Source of the DNA: an uncultured Verrucomicrobiota bacterium
GTDB taxonomy: Bacteria > Verrucomicrobiota > Kiritimatiellia > RFP12 > UBA1067
DNA length: 13,440 nt
Assembly (NCBI GenBank): GCA_945613785.1
Contig: CALZAJ010000023.1
Location: 1 to 13,440, forward strand
Reading direction: 5' to 3'
Shown: positions 6,553-13,389 of the stretch, piece after piece
Numbering within the stretch: the stretch's first letter is position 1
Layout of the letters: the number at the start of each line of letters is the position of its first letter
Position numbers and translations under genes: made by a program
The notes under the pieces: generated by a model
Told to the model about the DNA's origin: nothing
The model's input: only the letters and a program-made list of their open reading frames with translations
The model's database searches: none

Positions 6553-7265
6553 GCAGTCACGAGTTTCTCAATCTTCAGCAGGCCGCCGCGCATGTCCACG
6601 TGGAGGCGAACGAGCTCAAGCACGTCGCCCAGCGCGGCGAGATCGATGCGCAGATTCGGAGCGGCGAGTGGTATTTCGAGCATTCGGCCCTCGACGAGTG
6701 GGCGCAGCGTCATCTTCTGGCGCAGAACGAGAAGGGCCTGCGCGAACAGCACCGCCTGATCTCCGACAGCCATCGCCGGGCGCGTGGCGGCGACGGATCC
6801 ATCGCCGGCTTCCTGGTGCCTGAAACGGTCGATCTCGCGATTGCCGCAAAGGCGAAGGCGGGGATCATCCGGGATATGACGGACCTCGCGGACCGCTCGG
6901 GATTCGTCTACGATCCCGAGGGACTCTTCAAGGAACTCGTCGCCCGTGAGGAGGCCGCCTCCACGGCGATCGGCGTCGGCGCGGCCTTCCTGCATCCGCG
7001 CTTCCATGATCCCTATCTCTTTTCCGAAAGCTTCGTCGCGTACGGACGCAGCGAGCGTCCGATCTTCTTCGGTGCGCCGGACGGGGCGGGAACGCGTCAC
7101 TTCTTCCTGATCTGCTCGACTGACCACGAGCAGCATCTTCACATTCTCGCACGCCTCGCGGTGTTGACGCACGGGACGGATCTCCTGGAGCGCCTAGATA
7201 CGGCGACGGATCCCGTCGAGGCGATTGAGGCCGTCCGCGCCTGCGAAGCGGAGCTTTTGAAATGA
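6549..7265 (+). CDS. Fusion of an excisionase/MerR-type helix-turn-helix with a PTS EIIA (nitrogen/fructose type) domain
   Basis: The product has 238 residues. Residues about 6-55 (FLNLQQAAAHVHVEANELKH... RSGEWYFEHSALDEWAQR) are a helix_turn_helix_17/excisionase-type DNA-binding fold, and residues about 90-236 are an EIIA type 2 domain like PtsN. The phosphorylatable histidine is preserved as His149 in IGVGAAFLHPRF, aligned with the GxGxAxPH motif of PtsN. Such proteins can sense phosphotransferase-system state and change transcription; no EI or HPr gene is nearby, so the phosphate donor is unknown. ATG 6549 is chosen over an upstream ATG at 6519 because it starts directly before the HTH and forms an ATGA overlap with holA. 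It also overlaps the next gene by four bases. Domain calls are good; its target and regulatory role are inferred. Confidence 0.82.
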   Translation: MSSHEFLNLQQAAAHVHVEANELKHVAQRGEIDAQIRSGEWYFEHSALDEWAQRHLLAQNEKGLREQHRLISDSHRRARGGDGSIAGFLVPETVDLAIAAKAKAGIIRDMTDLADRSGFVYDPEGLFKELVAREEAASTAIGVGAAFLHPRFHDPYLFSESFVAYGRSERPIFFGAPDGAGTRHFFLICSTDHEQHLHILARLAVLTHGTDLLERLDTATDPVEAIEAVRACEAELLK

Positions 7266-7900
7266 ACAGAATCTGGTTTTTCGACCTGGACGGCACGTTG
7301 GCCGACACCGACCCCGACATTCGCGTCTCCTGGAAGGCCGCACTTCGCGATCTGGGCGTTGAATGCCCCAATTTCGACCGCGACTTCATTGCCGGTCCGA
7401 CGATCGAGGAAATGGCCCGCAAGCTGCTTGGCGAGATCGCGACGGACGCGTTCTGCGGCCAGCTGCGCGAGCGCTTCGGTTACCATTACGACAACGACGG
7501 CTTCCCGAACACGTTCGAGTATCCGGGCGTCCTCGAGGCCGTCCGCCGTCTCAAGGCGCAGGGCGATCGTGTCTTCATCGCGACCAACAAGCGCTACGCC
7601 GGCGCCTCGGCGATGGTCCGGCATTTCGGCTGGGATCAGGTCTTCGAGAAGCTCTACACGGGCGATATGCACAAGGACGATCCTTCGATCGGCAAGATGC
7701 GCAAGCCCGAGCTCCTGAAGTTCATCATGGCCGAGCTCGGCGTGAAGTCTGAGGACTGCACGATGGTCGGTGACACGATCAACGACTTCGAGGCCGCGCA
7801 GAAGAACCACATCGCCTCCGTCGCCGTCGGCTGGGGCTACGGTACCGAGTCCGAACGCGCCCAGGCCACCCGCCTCGCCCGCACTCCAGAGGAGATCTGA
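7262..7900 (+). CDS. gph: HAD-superfamily phosphatase, phosphoglycolate phosphatase-like
   Basis: The product has 212 residues with all four HAD motifs: FFDLDGTL with nucleophile Asp8 and acid/base Asp10, ATNK with Thr108, Lys148 in GKMRKPELL, and MVGDTINDF with the magnesium-binding Asp171 and Asp175. The helical cap between residues 16 and 85 is of the C1 type found in phosphoglycolate phosphatase and PpaX-like pyrophosphatases. The substrate cannot be read from the sequence; 2-phosphoglycolate from DNA repair is the usual one. It overlaps the previous gene by four bases (ATGA) and is followed one base later by pyrC. The C-terminus is slightly short but complete in motif content. Family is sure; gene symbol is tentative. 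Confidence 0.85.
   Translation: MNRIWFFDLDGTLADTDPDIRVSWKAALRDLGVECPNFDRDFIAGPTIEEMARKLLGEIATDAFCGQLRERFGYHYDNDGFPNTFEYPGVLEAVRRLKAQGDRVFIATNKRYAGASAMVRHFGWDQVFEKLYTGDMHKDDPSIGKMRKPELLKFIMAELGVKSEDCTMVGDTINDFEAAQKNHIASVAVGWGYGTESERAQATRLARTPEEI
7888..7894 (+). promoter_or_regulatory. Strong Shine-Dalgarno site for pyrC
   Basis: AGAGGAG inside the last codons of the phosphatase gene lies seven bases before the ATG at 7902. It fixes the pyrC start and is notable because most starts in this window lack such a site. Confidence 0.7.
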
Positions 7901-7901
7901 C

Positions 7902-9014
7902 ATGAGCAAGATTCTTGAGTTTCCCGGCTTCGTTGACGTCCACGTCCATTTCCGCGACCCTGGCGTTCCGACGGCTGAGACGACGGCGAGCGGACTCGAG
8001 GCGGCCCGCCGCGGCGGTTTTGCCGCGGTCGTGACGATGCCCAACACGACGCCCGCCTGCGACTCGCCCGAGCAGATGGACTATCAGCGCGCGGCCGCCC
8101 GACTCGCCCGATCGGACAATCAAACGATTCTCCTTCCCTCCGCCTGCATCACCAAGGGTCGGCTCGGCAAGGAGGTCGCCGAGCTCGAGTCGCTGGCCGA
8201 TGCGGGCGCGGCGTTCTTCACCGACGACGGCAACTTCGTCGAGGACGACAAGGTCATGGAAGAGGCGATGCGCCGCGCCTATGACCTCAACATGGTCGTC
8301 TGCCAGCATGCGATGACCTGGAAGGGCGGCGGTTCGCCGGCCGGCAACGTGATTCGCGATTGCGCGCTGGCGCGTCAGCTCGGACTCGGCATCATCCCCG
8401 TTTCAGTTGAGACGGACGCCATTCGTCGCGATCTGTCTCTCTGTCGCGAGACGGGCTGCCGTCTCCACATCCAGCACATTTCGACCGCTGAGGGCGTCTC
8501 GCTTGTCCGTGCGGCCCAGCAGGAAGGTCTTCCCGTCACCGCCGAGGCGATGCCGCACCACCTGCTCCTTTCCTGTGACGACCTGACCGTCGACGACGCC
8601 AACTTCAAGATGGCGCCGCCTCTCGGCAATCATGAGGATCGGGCGGAACTTCGTCGCGCGGTGAAGGACGGCGTCCTCATGTTCGCGACCGATCACGCGC
8701 CGCATCCGGCCGATAAGAAGTCTGTCGGCTTCGCTAAGAGCGCCAACGGGATCATCGGTCTCGAGGTCGCCGTTCCGATCACCTACCACGTGATGGTCGA
8801 GGAAGAGGGCATGTCCGTCGAGGACTGGGCGAAGGCCTGGCATGAGCTGCCGCGGCAGATCATCGCCAACGAAAGGTGCAGAGCGCAGAACGCTGGACTG
8901 CGAAAGACCGTGGTCGAGATCGGATCGGAAAGGGCGGTCGACCTCTCGCAGTTCGCCTCGCTCTCCCGCAACTGTCCCTACCACGGCATGAAATTCACTT
9001 GCTGGCCCGTTTGA
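7902..9014 (+). CDS. pyrC: Dihydroorotase, class I, with an abnormal C-terminus
   Basis: Catalyses ring closure of carbamoyl-aspartate to dihydroorotate in pyrimidine synthesis. The product has 370 residues, against about 420-430 for typical class I enzymes. Metal-site motifs are intact: VDVHVHFRDPG (11-21; His14, His16), FTDDG (106-110, the class I Asp), CQHAM (134-138), HIQHIST (189-195) and FATDHAPH (261-268; Asp264). The C-terminal part is odd. At residues 324-335 (ERCRAQNAGLRK) the usual NPAkxxGL...G.l..GadAD segment is shortened, and this maps to a 7-base repeat at 8876-8903. After the conserved SRNCPYHGMKF the protein stops, without the usual closing strands, where another repeat begins. 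The catalytic barrel is complete, so activity is likely. The start is set by the preceding AGAGGAG. Confidence 0.93.
   Translation: MSKILEFPGFVDVHVHFRDPGVPTAETTASGLEAARRGGFAAVVTMPNTTPACDSPEQMDYQRAAARLARSDNQTILLPSACITKGRLGKEVAELESLADAGAAFFTDDGNFVEDDKVMEEAMRRAYDLNMVVCQHAMTWKGGGSPAGNVIRDCALARQLGLGIIPVSVETDAIRRDLSLCRETGCRLHIQHISTAEGVSLVRAAQQEGLPVTAEAMPHHLLLSCDDLTVDDANFKMAPPLGNHEDRAELRRAVKDGVLMFATDHAPHPADKKSVGFAKSANGIIGLEVAVPITYHVMVEEEGMSVEDWAKAWHELPRQIIANERCRAQNAGLRKTVVEIGSERAVDLSQFASLSRNCPYHGMKFTCWPV
8876..8903 (+). repeat. Degenerate heptad repeat inside pyrC
   Basis: The bases divide into GTGCAGA, GCGCAGA, ACGCTGG and ACTGCGA; the first two differ at one position. It differs in word from the A/C-rich copies but shares the seven-base period. 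It encodes the atypical ERCRAQNAGL stretch just where the pyrC product departs from the family. Confidence 0.4.
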
Positions 9015-9049
9015 TCCAATCAGACAATCACTCAAACAATCTAAACACG
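9015..9049 (+). repeat. A/C-rich heptad repeat between pyrC and pnp
   Basis: Directly after the pyrC stop, the units read CCAATCA, GACAATC, ACTCAAA, CAATCTA, AACACGA, with almost no G. ACTCAAACAAT at 9030-9040 is identical to 2576-2586 and 11738-11748. The pnp ATG follows within nine bases and has no Shine-Dalgarno site. Confidence 0.6.
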
Positions 9050-9057
9050 ACTCTCTC

Positions 9058-9876
9058 ATGAACGCCAAAATCTTCGACAAGGCCGCTGGTTATTTCCCGG
9101 ATGCATGCTTCAAGCAGGCGCCTGATCTCGGTATCATGCTGGGCAGCGGCTGGGGCGAGTCCCTCAAGATGGACGAGGTGATTGCGCGCATTCCCTATGC
9201 AGACATCCCTGGCCTCGGCGCCTCGACCGTTCAGGGCCATGCCGGCGAGTTCGTCCTCTATCGGCGCGGTGGGAAGCTGATCGCCGCGTGGTGCGGACGC
9301 CGTCACTACTATGAGGGCGCGGGGTGGGAGCCCGTCGTGTTGCCGGTGGAGATCCTCCGCCGCATGGCGTGTCCGACGCTGCTGCTGACCAATGCGTCCG
9401 GCGGCATCAACCCGGCGCTGCGTCCCGGCGATTTCGTGATCATTCGCGACCACATCAACCTCGTGGGCGTCAATCCACTGATCGGTCCGCACCGTGAGGA
9501 GTGGGGCGCGCGTTTCCCGGACATGAGCGAAGTCTATACGAAGCACCTGGCGGAGCTTCTGCATGCGAGCGCGCACCGCCTGGACCTGCGCATCATGGAC
9601 GGCGTCTACGCCTACACGTCGGGTCCGTGCTACGAGACCCCGGCCGAAATTCAGGCCTACAAGGCGCAGGGCGCCGATATCGTGGGCATGTCGACCGTAC
9701 CGGAGGCCGTCTTCGCGAAGGCGTGCGGACTCAAGATCGCGGGACTCTCCCTCGTTTCCAACTTGGCGGCCGGCATCTCGCGTCGCACGCTCTGCCATGA
9801 AGAGGTCATGGCCGCGTCCGCCGACGCCAAGCCGCGGATGAGCGCGTTCATCGAGGACTTCATCAGTCGCGTCTGA
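9058..9876 (+). CDS. Purine nucleoside phosphorylase, trimeric class I
   Basis: Phosphorolyses inosine, guanosine and their deoxy forms to base and (deoxy)ribose-1-phosphate for purine salvage. The product has 272 residues, standard for the class I PNP/MTAP family. Visible motifs are the phosphate loop GSGWG (29-33), VQGHAGEF (58-65) with His61, RRHYYEG (81-87), LTNASGGIN (110-118), the base-binding GPCYETPAEI (189-198) with Glu192, GADIVGMSTVPEA (205-217) and VSNLAAG (233-239) with Asn235. This Glu and Asn correspond to the residues that favour 6-oxopurines, so a guanosine/inosine enzyme (PunA-type) is more likely than methylthioadenosine phosphorylase. The start follows an A/C-rich repeat and lacks a Shine-Dalgarno site. 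A GTG start for the next gene lies one base past the stop. Confidence 0.94.
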   Translation: MNAKIFDKAAGYFPDACFKQAPDLGIMLGSGWGESLKMDEVIARIPYADIPGLGASTVQGHAGEFVLYRRGGKLIAAWCGRRHYYEGAGWEPVVLPVEILRRMACPTLLLTNASGGINPALRPGDFVIIRDHINLVGVNPLIGPHREEWGARFPDMSEVYTKHLAELLHASAHRLDLRIMDGVYAYTSGPCYETPAEIQAYKAQGADIVGMSTVPEAVFAKACGLKIAGLSLVSNLAAGISRRTLCHEEVMAASADAKPRMSAFIEDFISRV

Positions 9877-9877
9877 C

Positions 9878-10771
9878 GTGTTCGCGGATGAGATCGACAC
9901 CTTTGTCGGCGCGCTCCAGTTCGAGTTCGAGATGGCCGACAACACGTGCGAGGCCTACGCACGGGATCTGCGTTCGTTCACGTCCGTGATGGCGCAGAAG
10001 GGCAAGACGTCCGCCGCCGAACTGGTGCTGGAGGACATCGACGCGTATTTGCGCAGCGAACGTGAGAACGGGATGGCCTCTTCGACCCGTGCCCGTCGGA
10101 CCGCGGCGATCAAGGTCTGGCTCCGCTACCTGAAGGACCGTCGCATCATTCGCACGGATCCCGCCGAGCTGTTGGTGGCGCCGAAGAAGGCGAAGCTGTT
10201 GCCGCGGATCCTTTCGGAGGAGGAGACGTTTGCGCTGCTCGACAAGATCGACGGTCTTGAACCGCGCGACCTGCGCGACCGGGCGATGCTCGAGGTCATG
10301 TACGGATGCGGCCTGCGCGTCTCGGAGGTCTGCGGACTCAAGCAGGAGGACATCGTCGCGGAAGGAGAGCTTCTCCGCATCCTCGGCAAGGGGTCCAAGG
10401 AGCGTCTGGTGCCGCTGGGCGGAGCCGCTGGACGTGCGCTGACGTCCTATTTCGCGTCCGCCCGCGATGCCTTCACCCGCGGGGACATTTCCGAGACGCA
10501 TGTCTTCGTGACGCGGTTCGGCAAGCCGTTCACGCGGCAGGGCGTCTTCAAGATCATCAAGGAACGGGCGGTGGCTGCGGACATCTCGCCGGACCGCATT
10601 TCCCCGCACGTGCTGCGTCATTGCTTCGCTTCCCACATGTTGCAGCACGGTGCCGACATCCGAGCGATTCAGGAGTTGCTCGGGCATGCGGACATCGGCA
10701 CGACGCAGATCTACACCCACGTGGACACCGCCCGCTTCGCGGAAATCCACAAACTCCATCCCCGTCACTGA
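9878..10771 (+). CDS. Tyrosine recombinase of the XerC/XerD family
   Basis: Resolves chromosome dimers at dif sites, usually as a XerC-XerD pair. The product has 297 residues, typical length. An N-terminal SAM-like core-binding domain (about 1-90) precedes the catalytic domain with the complete set: Arg147 in GLRVSE, Lys171 in GKGSKERLVP, His244 and Arg247 in HVLRHCFASHM, His270 in ELLGHADIGTTQ and the nucleophile Tyr279 in IYTHVD. Whether it is XerC or XerD cannot be settled here; no partner or dif-like site is seen in the window. The start is GTG, one base after the pnp stop, so it is translated within the same transcript. Chromosomal housekeeping context argues against a phage integrase. 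Confidence 0.92.
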   Translation: MFADEIDTFVGALQFEFEMADNTCEAYARDLRSFTSVMAQKGKTSAAELVLEDIDAYLRSERENGMASSTRARRTAAIKVWLRYLKDRRIIRTDPAELLVAPKKAKLLPRILSEEETFALLDKIDGLEPRDLRDRAMLEVMYGCGLRVSEVCGLKQEDIVAEGELLRILGKGSKERLVPLGGAAGRALTSYFASARDAFTRGDISETHVFVTRFGKPFTRQGVFKIIKERAVAADISPDRISPHVLRHCFASHMLQHGADIRAIQELLGHADIGTTQIYTHVDTARFAEIHKLHPRH

Positions 10772-10779
10772 ATTTATAG

Positions 10780-10785
10780 TATAAT
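10780..10785 (+). promoter_or_regulatory. -10 box of the two-TM protein gene, predicted leaderless
   Basis: A perfect TATAAT in the A/T-rich gap after the recombinase stop codon ends eight bases before the ATG at 10794. No -35 box is evident and the TG of the extended element is absent (TAGTATAAT). Position relative to the ATG matches the two other predicted leaderless genes. Confidence 0.55.
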
Positions 10786-10793
10786 TCCTAGAC

Positions 10794-11261
10794 ATGAAAC
10801 TCACTCTGAACAAGGAATACGCGCAGCGTCACCTCTTCGTGACGGTGCTGATGCTCGCCCTCGGCGGTTGGTTCGGCTACGACGGATTCATCCGTTATCC
10901 TGAGACGTCCGCGCATGACCTCTATGTCGAGATCGAGAAGTCCGAACCACAGGACGGAATGGACCTCGAGGCGTTCAAGCGGCAGAAGACGCAAACGCAG
11001 TACGGGTTCACGGTGCTGTGCCTGTTGGCGTCCGCGGTCGTGGGTCTGCGTCTGCTCAAGAGCTCGAAGTTCGACTTCGAATTCGACTCCGAGGGCTTCG
11101 CGTGGAACGGCGTCCGCCATGCCTACGGGGACATCAAGAAGGTCGATGACGCGGACTGGGAGAAGAAGCGTATCACCCGCATCACGGTCGATGAAGGCGT
11201 CTGTACGCTGGATGCCTGGCACCATACGGGGGTGAAGGAGTTTCATGAAAAGCTATCTTGA
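10794..11261 (+). CDS. Small two-transmembrane protein, function unknown
   Basis: The product has 155 residues. Hydrophobic segments lie at about 13-29 and 70-88, separated by a charged loop, with a C-terminal soluble part (about 90-155). That part has alternating beta-strand-like stretches (FDFEFDSEGFAWNGVRHAYG, then VDDADWEKKRITRITV) resembling the small PH-like domains found after membrane segments. I do not recognise a family. The last 17 bases overlap ispA, so the two genes are translationally linked and read from the same predicted promoter. Its ATG sits just after a -10 box, and no later in-frame ATG would keep the first membrane segment intact. It could support membrane or isoprenoid-lipid processes given its neighbour, but that is only a contextual guess. 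Confidence 0.7.
   Translation: MKLTLNKEYAQRHLFVTVLMLALGGWFGYDGFIRYPETSAHDLYVEIEKSEPQDGMDLEAFKRQKTQTQYGFTVLCLLASAVVGLRLLKSSKFDFEFDSEGFAWNGVRHAYGDIKKVDDADWEKKRITRITVDEGVCTLDAWHHTGVKEFHEKLS
11234..11240 (+). promoter_or_regulatory. Shine-Dalgarno site for the ispA-like gene
   Basis: GAAGGAG lies four bases before the ATG at 11245, inside the 3' end of the preceding gene. It supports this start despite the 17-base overlap. Confidence 0.55.
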
Positions 11262-12057
11262 GATCGTTGAACGGACGCTGGACGAGGTCCTGCCGCGGAC
11301 GGATGAACGTCCCGCCGTGCTGTCCGAAGCGATGCGCTACGCCGTCGGGACGGGGGGCAAGCGAATCCGTCCGCTGATCTGTCTCGCATCTGCCGTGGCG
11401 GTGGGCGGACAGGCCGAAGACGCGTCCTATCCGGCCGCCGCGATCGAACTGCTTCACAACTACACGCTCGTCCATGACGATCTGCCGGCGATGGACAACG
11501 ACACGCTCCGCCGTGGCCAGCCGACGGTCTGGACGAAGTACGGCGAGGCGAATGCGATTCTCGCAGGTGACGCGCTCCTGGCGCTCGCCTATCAGACCGC
11601 GGCGCGCGCCCCGCGCAATGTCGCCGCCATTGTCTCCGTGCTCGGCGAAAAGGGCGTCGGTGTCGTCCAGGGTCAGGTCGAAGATCTCCTGCTTGAGCGT
11701 GGCCCTCACGCGGCCCGCACGCTCGAACAACCAACCGACTCAAACAATCAGGCAATCGCCTTCGTCTACGAGCACAAGACGGCCGACCTCTTCATGGCGG
11801 CGGCGATGATGGGCGGGTTGGCCGGAGGCGGTTCACCCGAGGCAATTGCCGCGCTCCGCGCCTTTGCTCTCAATCTCGGGCTCGCCTTCCAGTACGAAGA
11901 CGATCTCCTGGACGGTGATTCGCCGTATTCCCGCGCGGAAACCGAGCGGCTCGTCCACGAAACGACCGCGGCCGCCGTCTCGGCGTTGGACGAACTTCCA
12001 GGCGACACGGCATTTCTCCGTGATCTTGCACGGAAACTAATCGGTCGAACGGTGTAA
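11245..12057 (+). CDS. ispA: Short-chain trans-prenyl diphosphate synthase (farnesyl/geranylgeranyl type) with an insertion and a missing loop
   Basis: Condenses isopentenyl diphosphate with allylic diphosphates to make isoprenoid precursors for quinones and the cell-wall lipid carrier. The product has 270 residues, against about 290-300 for IspA. Conserved parts are GGKRIRP (37-43), the first Asp-rich motif DDLPAMDND (78-86), GDALL (108-112), GQVEDL (143-148), HKT (177-179) and the second Asp-rich motif YEDDLLD (217-223). Two departures exist. Residues 160-172 (LEQPTDSNNQAIA), encoded by an A/C-rich repeat, lengthen the segment before HKT by about ten residues. After DDLLD the usual loop with its GKxTYP lysine is absent, and the chain passes directly to the C-terminal helices. 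Both Asp-rich motifs are intact, so diphosphate binding should persist, but efficiency and product length are uncertain. Confidence 0.88.
   Translation: MKSYLEIVERTLDEVLPRTDERPAVLSEAMRYAVGTGGKRIRPLICLASAVAVGGQAEDASYPAAAIELLHNYTLVHDDLPAMDNDTLRRGQPTVWTKYGEANAILAGDALLALAYQTAARAPRNVAAIVSVLGEKGVGVVQGQVEDLLLERGPHAARTLEQPTDSNNQAIAFVYEHKTADLFMAAAMMGGLAGGGSPEAIAALRAFALNLGLAFQYEDDLLDGDSPYSRAETERLVHETTAAAVSALDELPGDTAFLRDLARKLIGRTV
11726..11760 (+). repeat. A/C-rich heptad repeat inserted in frame within ispA
   Basis: Five units can be read: AACAACC, AACCGAC, TCAAACA, ATCAGGC and AATCGCC. Bases 11738-11760 match 2576-2598 at 20 of 23 positions, and AACAACC is the reverse complement of the GGTTGTT pair at 2533-2546. 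The codons (Asn, Gln, Thr, Ser) are unlike the GC-rich flanks, and the encoded residues have no counterpart in the usual family alignment. Confidence 0.6.
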
Positions 12058-12073
12058 GCATTCCGTCCGAAAT

Positions 12074-12083
12074 GTGATATAAT
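12074..12083 (+). promoter_or_regulatory. Extended -10 promoter of argG
   Basis: TGTGATATAAT contains the extended element TGATATAAT (12075-12083), in the 59-base gap after ispA. Transcription would start near 12090, giving a leader of about 27 bases. This gene therefore has its own promoter in addition to any readthrough. Confidence 0.7.
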
Positions 12084-12100
12084 ATCTTCCCAAATTTCAG

Positions 12101-12106
12101 AAAGGA
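12101..12106 (+). promoter_or_regulatory. Shine-Dalgarno site for argG
   Basis: AAAGGA (within AGAAAGGA) lies ten bases before the ATG at 12117 and within the predicted leader, in contrast to the leaderless genes of this window. Confidence 0.6.
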
Positions 12107-12116
12107 CCGTGAATTC

Positions 12117-13349
12117 ATGAAACTCGCTGATCTCAAGGGCAAGACTGTTGGTGTGTGTGTGTCGGGCGGACTCGACTCGAAGACGATCTGCTGCGTCCTC
12201 AAGGACGCCGGCGTCAAGGTGAAGGCTTTCAGCGCGAACGTCGGGCAGCCGGACGAGAAGGACATCAACGACATCAAGAAGAAGATGGCCCCGACTGGCG
12301 TCCAGACGACGATCGTCGACGTCACGAAGGAAATGGCGGACATCTGCTTCGAGACGGTGAAGTGCCAGGCGATGTACGACGGGGGCTACTGGAACTCGAC
12401 GGGCATCGCCCGCGCGGTGACGGTCCAGAAGCTCCTTCCCGCGATGAAGAAGGCGGGCTGCACCGTGCTCGTCCACGGCGCGACGGGCCGCGGCAACGAC
12501 CAGATGCGCTTCGAGCGCTACACGAACGTTCTCGAGCCGAATTTCGGGGTCTACGCGCCATGGCGAGACGCGGACCTCCTCAAGCTCTTCCCGGGCCGCA
12601 CGCAGATGGTCGAGTTCCTCGCGAAGCGCGGCATTGTCGCGTTCGTGGGCACCAAGAAAAAATATTCGACGGACGCGAACCTCGCCGGTCTCAGCCACGA
12701 GGCGGAGGACCTCGAGTCGATGGAGACCTCGATGCGCATCGTGAAGCCCACGATGGGCGTGTGGCCGGCTGAAGCTCCCGATAAGGTGGAGAAGATCACG
12801 CTGAAGTTCGAGAAGGGCCGCTGCGTTGCGGTGAACGGCAAGAAGCTCTCGCCGCTTCAGGTCATGCTCCTCGCGAACAAGATCGGCGGCCGCAACGGCA
12901 TCGGCATGAAGCACGCGCTCGAGAACCGCATCATCGGCACGAAGAGCCGCGGCGTCTACGAGGCCCCCGGCATGGAGGTGCTCTCCTATGGTCTCAAGTA
13001 CATCTACGAGGGCATCATGGACCGTCGTTCGACGCTCCTCTTCCAGCAGCTCTCCAAGCTCGTGTCCGACCAGATCTACGACGGCCGTTGGTTCGATCCT
13101 GCGACCCAGGCTGCCCGTGCGGCGATCCAGGTCTGGGCTGACAAGGCGACGGCGGAAGTCACGCTCGGCCTCTACAAGGGCAACATCTTCTTCGAGTCCC
13201 TCAAGGGCCTCAAGGCGACGATCTACAACGAAGCCGACAGCTCGATGGAGGCCTCCAACGGCCTGAATCCGCATAGCTCGCAGGGCTTCGCGGAGATTCA
13301 GTCCGTCGAGGCGAAGATGCTCGCGAAGGCCGGTCAGATCAAGGCCTAA
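12117..13349 (+). CDS. argG: Argininosuccinate synthase
   Basis: Joins citrulline and aspartate with ATP to make argininosuccinate, the penultimate step of arginine synthesis, in the cytoplasm. The 410-residue length is normal. The N-terminal ATP pyrophosphatase loop is SGGLDS (16-21). HGATGRGNDQMRFE (120-133) binds ATP and citrulline. KYSTDANLAGLSHEAEDLE (182-200) and SRGVYEAPG (278-286) are typical of the E. coli-like branch rather than the more common one reading YSIDENLWGRS. The gene stands alone behind its own extended -10 promoter and a good Shine-Dalgarno site, with no other arginine genes in view. Codon use is the most strongly GC-biased in the window (AAG, CTC, GCG, CGC), as expected of a well-expressed gene. 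Confidence 0.96.
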   Translation: MKLADLKGKTVGVCVSGGLDSKTICCVLKDAGVKVKAFSANVGQPDEKDINDIKKKMAPTGVQTTIVDVTKEMADICFETVKCQAMYDGGYWNSTGIARAVTVQKLLPAMKKAGCTVLVHGATGRGNDQMRFERYTNVLEPNFGVYAPWRDADLLKLFPGRTQMVEFLAKRGIVAFVGTKKKYSTDANLAGLSHEAEDLESMETSMRIVKPTMGVWPAEAPDKVEKITLKFEKGRCVAVNGKKLSPLQVMLLANKIGGRNGIGMKHALENRIIGTKSRGVYEAPGMEVLSYGLKYIYEGIMDRRSTLLFQQLSKLVSDQIYDGRWFDPATQAARAAIQVWADKATAEVTLGLYKGNIFFESLKGLKATIYNEADSSMEASNGLNPHSSQGFAEIQSVEAKMLAKAGQIKA

Positions 13350-13360
13350 GAAATAAAACC

Positions 13361-13389
13361 GCCACTCGTTATCATCTGTAGCGAGTGGC
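13361..13389. terminator. Hairpin after argG, possible terminator (better on the - strand)
   Basis: GCCACTCG (13361-13368) pairs with CGAGTGGC (13382-13389), extended by a T-G and a T-A pair, with a nine-base loop. On the + strand no T-tract follows. On the - strand the hairpin is followed by GGTTTTATTTC, a usable T-tract. It could end argG transcripts weakly or terminate a convergent gene lying beyond the window. Confidence 0.5.

Noticed and set aside
5706..7172. 488-codon open frame on the - strand opposite holA and the HTH-EIIA gene
   Set aside because: It spans the overlap of two well-supported genes and shows no recognisable domain.
9878..10771. Integrase marking a prophage or genomic island
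   Set aside because: The protein has XerC/D length and features, sits in a housekeeping operon, and no attachment site or phage gene is nearby.
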